64,000 bases of DNA from Pseudocercospora fijiensis CIRAD86. Taxonomy: Eukaryota; Ascomycota; Dothideomycetes; Mycosphaerellales; Mycosphaerellaceae. Position 1 is the stretch's first letter, and every line of letters starts with the position of its first letter. The stretch is taken from assembly GCF_000340215.1 (NCBI RefSeq), contig NW_006921534.1, forward strand, positions 3,905,041 through 3,969,040. The letters are read 5' to 3'. The notes beneath the pieces were generated by a model. That model ran no database searches. It saw only the letters and a list, made by a program, of their open reading frames with translations, and was not told where the DNA came from. The translations under genes were made by a program, and so were the position numbers. Positions 9,601-19,391 of this stretch are shown piece by piece.

Positions 9601-10662
9601 TTTTCGGCCATTTGATACGGTCTTGACTCGATTTTGGATGTTCTTGGTGCTGGTCGAGCGCGGTGCGGAGCGGAGCAGTCAGTATGCACTGAGGCTCTGT
9701 ATGCTTGGGGGTCGAAAGAGGAATCATTATTTAGAGCTCAAATGTGCAGGTCAAACCGAACAGATTTAGAGACCTACACTTCACCCTCCTCGGTGTAGCT
9801 CGGATACAGTCTAGAATCGTCGAGTATTGCCGCAGCTTGCTACACTCGGAAATACTGCCAAAGGGGTACAGAATATTCCTACGTCCGAGGCCATACAGGC
9901 TTTATCCCTACAGACGACTCCCGCACCTGAGATTCGCCGCTTTGAGTGTTGCCTACATTTCTGGACAGCAGCTTGGTCAAACTAGCATCGGTGTTCAATC
10001 CCTATATGGCCCGGCCGGGGGGCAAGAGTCTGTAGTAGCCCTTTCTGGTTAATCAGCATTTTCATGCCTAGAAGGCAAGGTTTGAACTTTGATCATTTGA
10101 TAGCGCAGCCTGCGCAGGGCAAGAGAACCCCGGTATTTAGTTCTATCCCTGGTCGGTAATACGGAAAGCCGATCACTTAGTAAACCCTTCTTAAACACAA
10201 CAACTTGAGAAGAATATTGTCCTACTTTTTACGCTGGCAGATTTCTCAGATTCTGTAGATATATTCTTGATACCTTCATTGGTCTCTAACCAAAATATCG
10301 AAATCTTTTTCTGGAAGATGGTGTTGTTGGACCCAGAACAGTAGACCTTTAAGCTGGAGAGAATTGCTATTATAAGCGATCGGCTTTTGGTGTCACCACG
10401 GGGCGCCCACGGGGCCTGTCACTAGCTGCCGAAACCCCGGATACTTACACCGGGTCCTTAGGAGCCCTGTGTTCCCTCGGACCCACGGTTTCTAAACGAG
10501 GGTATATACGTTATACACCACTGATCTTATTTGTTCTCGAGCTCTACGCTAGACCAACAGACACCTTGTACAACTGTCGCTCCCCTCGAGGAAATCGCTT
10601 GTTCTGCAGTGGATCGAACAGAGCATCGCATCGTGTCGGAGCACCACCGCAAGCAGCTGACG
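9601..10662. other. Intergenic, upstream region of the Zn2Cys6 factor
   Basis: About 1 kb without a recognisable gene. Small repeats are present: CACGGGGC occurs twice near 10398-10418, and GGGTCC/GGACCC arms flank 10453-10483. The word TTAGGAGCCCTGTGTTCC at 10458-10475 recurs with one mismatch at 51918-51935. TATA-like GGTATATACG lies at 10501. Confidence 0.4.
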
Positions 10663-13119
10663 ATGGAAGATTTCAAACGACGACCAGGAGCATGTGAATT
10701 TTGCCGAGTCAAGAAGTTCAGGTGTATGTCCCTCCATGGCCGTTGAGGACAACGAATTTGTTCTGACAGCATTCAGGTAATGGGGGACTTCCGCAATGTC
10801 AAGCTGCAAGGTGAGAACTGATGCATTTTCGATTTTGCCCGGAACCCGCGTTGACCAGGTGCATGTAAAGTTGACGCAGCAGAAATGTACTTATTTGCCG
10901 TCCAAGAAGCGTGGACGGCGACCTAAGTGCTTACAGCCATCGATAATCGCCAGTACAGATACTTCAGATGAATGGTGGAAGCTGCCTATAACGCCTTCCA
11001 GTCCACCAGATACATCAACATCGCGATTAGCTACCTCGTCCGATCTGTTTTCTGAGGTCACAGAGCGCTGGATATCTTTGGAAAGCAATCCCGACGGTGG
11101 GGCTATCGATATCGCCGGTCAGGACTGGTTCAATTTTCTGGCAACACCAAATCAGCTGCTATCGGAGCCAGGTGATGTGCTCGTCGATTGCTTGAGCCGA
11201 GGTGAAGATCTCCCGAGTTGCACTTTAGGTACGATACCTTACCTCCAACGTGGCTGCTGGTTTAACGATTGCAGCAGACACGCCAAGTGGCGAAGCACGC
11301 AGGCAAAAGTCATGTAGTCAAAGCCCTACCCTTCCGTATGTCGAGTGCAACTCTCGACCACCTGCCTCCTCTTACCAAGATGTATTGCGTCAGATAGTCG
11401 ACTCGCGACGGCTCGAGGGATATATCAGCCTTGATTTGGGCACGTCAATCGAAAGCGCTTTGGCAAGCTGGTCCTCCTTTGACGATCACCGATCAACGAC
11501 TTTGCCAGGAAACCCCTTGGCCGGTTACACAGCAGCTAAAACTGCGATAGAAAGTACGCAAGATGCCCCAGAAAGCTTCTGAAGCTATCGCTAACGGCTG
11601 CATTCTATAGCCTTTTGCACTCGGCCCTTCAGGTAAGAAACATAGTCATGGGAAATATCAATATCGCTCTCTCTAAACATTTCAGCAGAGGTGCTCGTTG
11701 CATGAATCTAACCAAGTTACTGAAGATGACCAAAGAGGTCTTTCAAGACCGCAACTGCCATGCAGAGAAAATAATCACCGTTCACTCTGCCATCGCTTCT
11801 GGCATCATACTAAAACAGACAAATGACGATGGTCAAGAGCGTCGTGCAACTGCTCTCGCTCACTATCGCCACGCGCTCTCTTATATTGCCCAGCTGCAAT
11901 GTGACAAAAAGTCCATGTCAGCTTTTAAGGTAAGTTTTTCGAGCACTCGTCTTCTCTGCCTTCGTACTGACCATATAGGCCATTGTGCTCTTGGTAGGGC
12001 TCACCGCTGTGCTCGATACTCTCGACTGGTAGGTAGCTGATTCAACCACGGTCTAGCTTGTTGCTGCGATTCACCTATCGCCATCAGATGTCGACCAGCT
12101 GCTAGACAATGCTAGCTCTCGCGCTCAGTCTCGGGAATTCCACCTTTGCCCGAGCACAAGTATCGGAACTAGCAACGATACAGATCAAGAAGAACTAAGA
12201 AATTCATTTTGGTTGTTGTACACTATCGAAAAGCCAACTCGAATGGAAAGGGGTGACATCTCGGTAAGTCTGTATTATCATTGTGACTCCTTCCAGAGAC
12301 GGCTATCGGTTCCAAGAACTAACGCCCGAACAGGCACTAAACGATAATTTCATTGGTTTAGAGGTCCCAAAGAATCTCATTCGTCCAAGCGACGACACCG
12401 ATCGCGAATTCCTGATACATGTTCGACTCGCTCAATTATGCTCAAGAATGCTTGGGAAACTTTACAGCAAAGCTGCTTGCAATCTTGCTCACGACGCGCT
12501 CGCTGAAGAAATTCAGCTCGTGATTGCTTCTGCGACCGAATGGATTGAAGATGCTCGTGCCATACAACCAAATGACAAGAGCGTTCTAAGCTGCCGCACA
12601 ACCTGGACCTGGTACCTGTTGCTACTTTACATATTCAATCGCTCCCTGGCACTGCCGTCAGATTCGGTAGCACGGCAGACAGTTGAGCTGATGGTTAGCA
12701 CCTACACTTCAGAGATCCTGGAGTCTTTAGTCTACGAAGACCCGCAAACTGTACAAAGAGAACCGTGAGTGAAGATACGTCGAACGGGATTGGACGTTTG
12801 GCTAAAGATAAGAACTAGGACGTTTCTCAGCGCCGCGACAACTGCATTCTGCATTTCCGCGTGTTCGTTTGGTGTGAACACTGACAGCACGATTCAATTC
12901 CGACAGCTGGGCTTCGCGCTGGGATTTTTTGCAAGATTGGACCAGAACGAGAAAGTTTTGTGGTGGGACGAACTCAGTGCTGTTGTAGGACTTGTACAGC
13001 CTAAAGTCCATCCGCGGGACCACAGAGCAGTAGCCTGTCAACCGCCAGTGCACAATCTTTTGCATTGCCAAGGTGGAGAACAGAAGTCTCAGACAACGCT
13101 TGCTCTATGCCGTTCATAA
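10663..13119 (+). CDS. Zn2Cys6 transcription factor of the RiPP cluster (frame broken by one base)
   Basis: Exon model by eye: 10663-10723, 10777-10810, 10871-11228, 11275-11553, 11611-11632, 11686-11929, 11979-11993, 12057-12263, 12334-12764, 12819-13119. The first exons give CEFCRVKKFRC then NGGLPQCQ, and exon 3 starts LTQQKCTYLPSKKRGRRPK. Together they have the CX2CX6CX6CX2CX6C spacing and basic linker of fungal binuclear zinc clusters. However, at 10801-10810 (AAGCTGCAAG) the frame is short by one base between the fourth and fifth cysteines. As read, it stops or loses the second half of the cluster. The remaining splice phases agree, and a middle-homology segment is visible (EELRNSFWLLYTIEKPTRME). 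It sits at the cluster edge, as pathway regulators often do. Either a very young null allele or an assembly error. The C-terminal exon is uncertain. Confidence 0.75.
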
Positions 13120-13318
13120 GATGGATGCAGATATTATTAGCTTGGGAAAGGTCTGAACTCCCATCATCGCCGAGATTTAACAGGAAGCAACTGACTTGGC
13201 TTTCAGAGAGTGAGAACGCTTGCAAACACACGTCCCAGATAATGGAACTTGAGATACTAATGCGCATATCGATCGTTCTTCTATACCATTGTCTTACGCA
13301 TCATAGATCAACGCATTA

Positions 13319-14221
13319 TCAATGTTCAAAGCTCATCATCTTCAAACCGTTAGCGATCGGTTTATGAGCTGGTTCCCAAGCACCAGCGACACATGAAACC
13401 GAGTCCCCAGTCTTAGTTTGCCCCAGCACCGTCTTGCTCGATGTTTTGTTGCTAATGTAGCTAGTATCGGCTTTGGCCAGCATATACAGGCAATGCAGAG
13501 AATGCTCCCAATTTCGACTCTTGCTATCGAGAAGCATTGACTCCTTGCCCATCGAGCGGACGTGTTTGTGCCAGACATACGCACAATGGCTGAAATGATA
13601 CGCGCCCTTTCGCCGCCTTGTCAGTGCTCGTCCTAATGATGGGGGGTTCTAACGTACCTTGGTGTAGTAAGGAGATATCCTGCCTTTCAGCAACTCCTCA
13701 TGCGGAATGATTTGAGTTGCTTCCGCATCTCGATAGAACGTCCAGTTGCCTTGTGCGAAAAGTACGTCGGAGAGTTCTTTGTGCTTGCATTCAGCGCGGA
13801 CCCAATCGGTTGCCATGACATCAAACACACAGCCTAGCCGCCAGGTGATTAAAATCTGCCAGTGTGGTACACGGTCCATCTTGATTCGCTCACCTTTGGC
13901 CTCAGCTTCTTGCCAGGAAGATCCGCAATTTCCAAGATCAAACTTCTGTGGCCCTGACATGGCGTCCAGAGCTGTGAGGCGGTTGGTAAATAATAAGCCG
14001 ATGGCAATGCTGAGTGCCGCGGTTGCAAGTAGAAAGCTCAGGAGTGATATTGTGCATATTCCCGAAAGCACCTTCCTCCACATCACTCGCTTCTTTGCTG
14101 ATTCTAAAGGTTGCCTGCATTTGTCCTGTGGTGTGCTCGACTCGTCAAGGCAAAAACTACACTTTGAGTCGCTGTAATCGGGGAAGGACAAGGTTTGGGT
14201 CGATGATCCAGCGAGTGACAT
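13319..14221 (-). CDS. UstY-like (DUF3328-type) membrane oxidase A
   Basis: Model: complement of 13319-13606, 13658-13833 and 13894-14221. The start is the Met of MSLAGSS, because the longer frame adds only a weak N-terminus. One hydrophobic helix (ISLLSFLLATAALSIAIGLLF) gives a type II membrane anchor. Then come LGNCGSSWQEAEAKGCVFDVM, a GNWTFYRD segment, and two HxxHC motifs, HFSHC and HSLHC. Paired HxxHC motifs define the UstY family, which oxidises and cyclises core peptides in dikaritin RiPP pathways (ustiloxin, asperipin, phomopsin). The spacing and surrounding residues differ from classical UstYa, so this may be a divergent subfamily. It is divergent from paralogue B over a 396-base promoter. 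Confidence 0.8.
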
Positions 14222-14617
14222 GTTCGCAGCGCAGTGCACACGGTTTTTGCTATACCAAATGAGCAAGAATGCTTGGTGTAAAAGTCCTCAGAGCATTGTT
14301 GGATTAGTGGAGAACCTGACATCGCTCTTTACAAGGATGTTCACGTCTTGAGTTACCGTTCGGAAAATATCAGTGCTTTGTAAAAAAGCGAAGCCGTGTC
14401 TTCCACTAGCACGGCCACTCTCGGAAATTTTACATGGGAATAAGCCAGGGGCGTCAACATCGAGCTCATAGCTCTAGAGATGAGGACTTGGTGTGTCTAT
14501 CGCATCTTCATGGTCGTGACGAACAGTTTGCACGTGCTTTGCCATTATCACTGCACCTTAATTCATTCTTAGCATCATTTCGATTGAATCACAGCCTATA
14601 ACCATATTCCAACCAAC
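14222..14617. promoter_or_regulatory. Bidirectional promoter of the two divergent UstY-like genes
   Basis: A 396-base spacer between two divergent start codons. It holds CGGAAAATAT at 14361 and CGGAAATTTTA at 14422. Both resemble the CGGAAAATTTC word seen in other promoters of this cluster. CGG half-sites are typical targets of Zn2Cys6 factors; that link is inference. Confidence 0.5.
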
Positions 14618-15424
14618 ATGACTTTATCCGGTCCCGCTTCATACGAATTGATGAGAAGATAGAAAGACAAAGCCTAGCATTGAACTCAGAAGAGCTCGAA
14701 TGGTCCAGCGACGATGGTTACGAATATCCTCACCCAAAATCTAGATGGCTCTCGGGCAACGTTCTGAGCATAATCGTCTCACTGACAGCTCTTGCCTTGA
14801 CGGTGAGCGCCATCTTTACACGCCACCATGAAAAACTCCAAGCGGTTGCTAGTGAACGGATCTCCCTTGGAACTTGCGGCCGAAATTGGCAGGAGGCTGA
14901 AGCAAACGGATGTGTTTACGATGTCATGATGACAGCTTGGATGAAACCACAATGCTACGATAAAGAGCTCTCCGATGCGTTCTTCTATCGCGATTCTGGG
15001 AACTGGACGTTCTATCACGATTCCGCCGGAAAAGATGTCATGCCTCATGATGAATTGTTCCGGGGTCGGTATACGGAGTATTGGGTTCAGGTAGGTGTGA
15101 GAATTGCTAGCGTTGGATTATATTGCTGATTTCATTCGACAGGGCACATACCATTTTAGTCATTGCTCTTATATTTGGGCGAAGCAGCTGAAACAGATGG
15201 GCAAGAAGCCTATGGTTCTTGATTCCAAGTCTAGGAATTGGTACCACACTCTTCACTGTGCGAATATGCTGGCGGCGGCGAATACTACGTACCTTGACGG
15301 AAGGGCGTCTTCACATGCGAAACTTGGTACGAGTTCGATTGATTGTATTGTGGGCGATTGGTCGACGTTTGAATCCATTCCTGCCGAGTTGCAGAAGGGA
15401 GCGGGTCCATTGAAGGAGGAGTAA
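14618..15424 (+). CDS. UstY-like (DUF3328-type) membrane oxidase B
   Basis: Model: 14618-14630, 14690-15090, 15143-15424. The long frame starting near 14680 has no ATG, so a short first exon (MTLS) and a 59-base intron are proposed. That intron has a weak GTCCCG donor, so the N-terminus is tentative. A membrane helix (VLSIIVSLTALALTVSAIF) is followed by LGTCGRNWQEAEANGCVYDVM, GNWTFYHD, then HFSHC and HTLHC, the paired HxxHC motifs of UstY oxidases. It is clearly paralogous to gene A, sharing motif order, the intron just before the HFSHC block, and the DSKSRNW segment. Expected to sit in the secretory membrane and act on the precursor peptide found 3 kb away. Confidence 0.8.
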
Positions 15425-15548
15425 ATAAGAGAGGAGCCTATAGTAGTGCCATCTGTCATACCACTCCTGTTTCTGTCGCCAGTGAAGGAGGAAGAGGGGA
15501 TATAGTTCAAGGCAATCGCGAAATATCTGACACTGAGACCATTGATTG

Positions 15549-16370
15549 TTACACCCTCAGTAATTTTCCTCCATCGACGACGGTTACAGTCCCGCTTGCA
15601 TAAGAGCTCTTCATAAAATACAAGTACGCCTCTGCCACTTCCTCTGGCGTACCAACGGTGTTCGTCAAAGTGGTGAGCCGAAACTGAGCCATTCTCTCCT
15701 CCAGGACTACAGGATCAAGTTCGTCGGTCGCCATACCCTTCACGGCTCCTGGTATGACGGCGTTCACCCGAATTGGCTGCAAATCTAAAGCAAAGCCTCG
15801 TGTCAGACCGAAAATGCTGGACATGATTCCAGCCATGACACTCCATCCCGGAGACGGCTTTATAGCTTGCGTACCTCCCGTAAGCGTTAGCGAGCTTAGT
15901 GCAGACTTCGTCATGTAAGCCGGAAGTAGCTTAGCTAACATGATAGGAGCTATTATTCGTACAGTCTGCATTGCTTGGACCTGGTCCGGTGTCACATCCT
16001 CCAGACCGGGGATCGAAATCCTGTTCCCAGCCGTGAAGATGACATGGTCGAGCTTGTATTCCCCGTTCACGGTTACTGCTTCCAGGAGCAGTCGAAGCGT
16101 GGATTCCTGCAGAGACAAGTCGCTGAGATCGCAGAGGTGGCCGGAGACTGCCGGATTAGGTATGCCGGAAGCACGTCGTAGAGGACTTGCAATCTTGTTC
16201 AGGCGCAGTAAAGAGGTGTGGAGCTTGCTCTCGGTGCTTCCGGTAATTGTCACGATTGCTCCATGCTCGATAGCGGCCTCAGCAACACAAATGCCTATGC
16301 CGGAGGTCCCGCCGATGATCAAGACTTTGCGATTCTGGAGTTTGTTGATGTACTGTAGCGTAGGCTCCAT
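15549..16370 (-). CDS. Atypical short-chain dehydrogenase/reductase
   Basis: A 273-residue single-exon SDR. The N-terminal Rossmann motif is GGTSGIG (~residues 20-26), followed by a CDLSD nucleotide-contact segment and TAGN (~115). The active-site region reads SLTLTGGTQ then KPSPGWSVMAG. The canonical YxxxK is absent, with Trp where Tyr is expected. The C-terminal part (IRVNAVIPGAVKG, SGTVTVVDGG) is normal. Similar Tyr-less SDRs exist in fungi, so this may use another proton donor or bind without reducing. It lies inside the RiPP cluster, convergent with oxidase B and divergent from the AsaB-like oxygenase. Its substrate is unknown. Confidence 0.82.
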   Translation of the reverse strand: MEPTLQYINKLQNRKVLIIGGTSGIGICVAEAAIEHGAIVTITGSTESKLHTSLLRLNKIASPLRRASGIPNPAVSGHLCDLSDLSLQESTLRLLLEAVTVNGEYKLDHVIFTAGNRISIPGLEDVTPDQVQAMQTVRIIAPIMLAKLLPAYMTKSALSSLTLTGGTQAIKPSPGWSVMAGIMSSIFGLTRGFALDLQPIRVNAVIPGAVKGMATDELDPVVLEERMAQFRLTTLTNTVGTPEEVAEAYLYFMKSSYASGTVTVVDGGKLLRV

Positions 16371-17062
16371 GGCGCGTGGGTGTTTCGTGCGGGATGCGAG
16401 CGGGCGTGCTCATACCTTCGTTTTGCAAGAGGGTGGCCCTGGCCCTTGGCCGTAACTTAGTCATCTCTGACAGCGTTCTGTCCTTGCAGCACATCGACTC
16501 TCAACACTTGCAGATTTTGTGAAGAAGTCCGACGTTAATGTAAGCAGTGCTGGGCCGACGCGGCTAAATGCGGATGCGGTTGCGCTAGCCGGGATTATAG
16601 AACCTAATATGCAGGACAGGACTTCTTTCTTCACACTCCACCTCCACCATCACTTGCTAGCTGCATTCGAACATCACGGCCATTAAGCTGACGCCTTATG
16701 GATTAGGGTGGATGACCAATTCAGGGCTTGGCGCCATGCAGACAGTCCCATGGCCCCGGATCTCTCGCGTTACACTGTGTCGGACTCGAGTCCGAGTTTG
16801 GACTCTACCCCTTTGACAACAGTGCACTCCGAGAGCTATATAAGACTCTGACTCAGACTTGCATGTCTCGGAAAAAATCTGTGCCACTAATGACAAAATT
16901 CCCGACATGCCTGCAGCTTACCTAATTCGAAGTTCGAACGGGCTTCGTGATGGAGGCAGTCATTCGACGTGAGCGGCTCAGCTTGACTACGGGTTTCCTC
17001 TGTCTTCAAGCCTACCCAAATAGGACTGTATCGCAACAGTACCTTAGCAAAAGTTCGACGAC
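16371..17062. promoter_or_regulatory. Divergent promoter of the SDR and the AsaB-like oxygenase
   Basis: A 692-base spacer. It contains the perfect 16-base palindrome TCGGACTCGAGTCCGA at 16780-16795 and a TCGGAAAAAATC word at 16868-16879. A TATA-like CTATATAAG lies near 16838. These suit a Zn2Cys6-controlled divergent promoter, by inference. Confidence 0.55.
16780..16795. promoter_or_regulatory. 16-bp perfect palindrome, CGG-N8-CCG
   Basis: TCGGACTCGAGTCCGA equals its own reverse complement. It has inverted CGG half-sites separated by eight bases, the form bound by many dimeric Zn2Cys6 regulators. It is located between the divergent SDR and oxygenase genes. Confidence 0.55.
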
Positions 17063-18120
17063 ATGGCCCCCGCCGTTATTCAATCAAGCCTGAACTATGT
17101 CAAACCACCGGCGGACGGCGAGGAGTGGCTTCAACACTATATTCCCGGCTCGGCTGGTATCCATCGTCTCAATCTGGAGTCTCACAATGTGGAAATCACA
17201 GATATTCGAAGTGTGGAAAAGTCATGCCACTGGGAGACTCACGGCTTTCAACTCGTCAAATCAAAGCCTCTGGATCGTGAGATTCTCGCCCAAGCTGGAG
17301 ACAACAAGGAAGTGGCAAGTCGGATGTCTGCTCAGGCAGTGGAGCTACTGAAAGAAGTGTAAGCTATACAATGTGGATACGACTTGAAGACACTCACAGT
17401 CATTCTAGTACCGGCGCCTCATATGTGCTGATGTTCAACCACGTGACCCGGTTTGAACCCCCAGAGAAACTAAGTACACTGCCCAAAGATCTTCCTAACG
17501 ACGCCATGTTCTCGTATATGGGCCCCTTTGTCTCGGTCCACGTTGGTACGCAGTAGCCCATGTATGCATTTGCATTTGTATTCAAGATCAGCACTGACTC
17601 TCCGCTCTCCGCAGATCAGTCATACAGAGGAGGGAAGTACATCGTCAACAACTTCAAGCATATACCTGAGGTCGCCAAAAGGCTTACGGAAACTGGGACT
17701 ACTTGCCGCTTCGGTGTGATCAACGTTTGGCAGCCTGTCTCGCCTGTCACACGAGACGCGTTGGCTCTGTGCGACCGCCGGACGGTCGACGAGCAGGACC
17801 TCAGGCCGTGGCAGTCTCACCCCGATCCAACACAGTGGGACCCCAAGCTACCTCTCCCGCTTTCAGAGATCTGGAGGCCCATGTACAATCCAAAACACAA
17901 GTGGTACTACGCGAGCGAGCTACAAACGGATGAGGCCTTGCTCATCAAGTGCTTTGATACAAAGCTTGATGAGCACTCGAGAGCAGTGCCGCATAGTGCG
18001 TTCCGGACACCATTGGACCATGGTCCGCCACGAGAGAGCGTCGAATTTCGGTGTCTCGCCTTTTGGGATGACCAGCCGTTCTGCGATGAGAGAGCTTTCT
18101 TGAACCCTGTGCGGGCGTAG
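17063..18120 (+). CDS. AsaB/CTB9-type oxygenase (hydroxylase/desaturase)
   Basis: Model: 17063-17358, 17409-17545, 17615-18120. The joined protein (~312 residues) has the order of the AsaB/CTB9 family, long annotated as GA4 desaturase or 7-alpha-cephem-methoxylase-like. The visible steps are FNHVTRFEPPEK, VHVDQSYRGGKYIVN (HxD, likely the first metal ligands), CRFGVINVWQPV, ALALCDRRTV, KHKWYYASELQTDEALLIK and VPHSAFRTP. Members are thought to use iron and 2-oxoglutarate and occur in secondary-metabolite clusters (aspergillic acid, cercosporin). Here it lies between the SDR and the precursor-peptide gene, so a tailoring step on the peptide is plausible but unproven. Confidence 0.85.
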
Positions 18121-18604
18121 TTAGCTGTGTATCTTGATTAAGTTCTATGCATTGTCTGTGTGGTACTAAGGACGAATGAATCCACTATCCTGATCATCGT
18201 AGTTGACTCAACCCACTGACGTAGCCTATGGCGCAAGTTTTCGCTCGTTTGCACATCTCTCTAGTACAGCGAGGAGAGAGCACCCACCGTACTAGTCATA
18301 CAACGACGATCAGCCCGCACAAAACCTCGATTTCATCGTATGACGAACAAACGTGCTCGGAGAGAATTTCAGCGAAGGCAAGTATGCGCACATCCCTCTC
18401 GTGGAACATACATATCATCATATTCTTCTGACATTACGGAAACTCTTCCGGGGCTCAACAGCAAGATTGTAGCAGACTCCAAAGCATCGGATTAAGGAGT
18501 ACACTGGTCGACAGTGTCTACTGAGCTTCGATCCCACCAATTCCTCAAAGGCGTGAGTCGCAATCCCTCCCGTGCCTCCATCTAACAGGCGCAAATCCCC
18601 CCGA
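18121..18604. other. Intergenic, convergent ends of the oxygenase and the precursor gene
   Basis: Contains the 3' flanks of two convergent cluster genes. Only short frames occur. Nothing recognised. Confidence 0.45.
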
Positions 18605-18964
18605 TCACCTTTTGACAAGATACTGGTAGTCAGGCTTCGCAACGTCCTCTTCGTTCTTCTTCACCAGGTACTGGTAATCAGGCTTTGCGACATCCTCCTG
18701 GGTCTTCTTCACCAGGTACTGGTAATCAGGCTTTGCGACATCCTCCTGGGTCTTCTTCACCAGGTACTGGTAATCAGGCTTCGCGACATCCTCCTGGGTC
18801 TTCTTGACCAAATATTGGTAATCAGGTTTCGCAACGTCCTCCTGGGTCTTCTTCACCAGATATTGATAGTCGGGGCTTGCAACGTCCTCGTTTGCCATTG
18901 GGGTGGCAATGACTGGTCCCAGACCGAGGGCAAGAAGTGTAAACGTGGCGGCCTTGAGATGCAT
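18605..18964 (-). CDS. Repeat-containing RiPP precursor peptide (dikaritin type)
   Basis: An intronless 119-residue protein. Residues 1-23 (MHLKAATFTLLALGLGPVIATPM) form a secretion signal. The rest is exactly six 16-residue units. Unit 1 is ANEDVASPDYQYLVKK, units 2-5 are TQEDVAKPDYQYLVKK, and unit 6 is NEEDVAKPDYQYLVKR, followed by the stop. Each unit ends in a Lys-Lys or Lys-Arg site of the Kex2/KexB type. The segment PDYQYLV is invariant while the front of the unit varies, so the core is probably within it. This is the architecture of UstA-like precursors of dikaritins: signal peptide, repeated cores, dibasic cuts. Tyr-x-Tyr offers phenolic sites for UstY oxidation. It is surrounded by three UstY-type genes. 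The product and its activity are unknown. Confidence 0.88.
   Translation of the reverse strand: MHLKAATFTLLALGLGPVIATPMANEDVASPDYQYLVKKTQEDVAKPDYQYLVKKTQEDVAKPDYQYLVKKTQEDVAKPDYQYLVKKTQEDVAKPDYQYLVKKNEEDVAKPDYQYLVKR
18608..18895 (-). repeat. Six in-frame 48-bp tandem repeats of the precursor gene
   Basis: Six adjacent 48-base units, each coding 16 residues. The middle units are almost identical in DNA and differ mainly at synonymous positions (for example TACTGGTAATCAGG against TATTGGTAATCAGG). The first and last units carry the amino-acid changes. This suggests homogenisation by unequal exchange or gene conversion. Confidence 0.92.
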
Positions 18965-19391
18965 TTTCGCTTAACTGGACAGCTTCCGTAATGGGCGTTG
19001 TAGCTTTTGTTGATGAGAATGTGTCTCGTGTAGTGGTTTGGAAGCATATTGTTACAAGGATTATATCAATGTCCTATTGCACATGCACGGAAAATTTCGT
19101 AATGGCTCCAATGGTCTACATGGATCATTGTGGTCTCAAGCGCCGAGAACGAACCATGAGTGACGAGTCACCGTTTGATCCGGAGGGTTGTCGGTTCCAG
19201 CTGGGTCTAGAAGTCGGAAAATTGTTTCACTGCTACAAAAAAAAACCCCCCAGGAATCTGAAAACTTATCTTTGCTAAATACTAGCGACCTTGTCACAGG
19301 CCCGGAACTATTATTGATTGCTCACTTTCCATGCGCCAAGAATTTCTGCTGACCTAATTCTGTTGGAACGTTGATCAACAACGAAGAGAAA
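18965..19391. promoter_or_regulatory. Divergent promoter of the precursor gene and the classical UstYa-like gene
   Basis: A 427-base spacer between divergent cluster genes. It holds CGGAAAATTTC at 19088-19098 and TCGGAAAATTG at 19214-19224. The first is identical over 11 bases to a reverse-strand site in the protease/ABC promoter at 23537-23547. Confidence 0.55.

Noticed and set aside
14641..14690. Apparent missing start or frame break at the 5' end of UstY-like gene B
   Set aside because: A 13-base first exon from the ATG at 14618 and a 59-base intron restore the frame, although the GTCCCG donor is weak.
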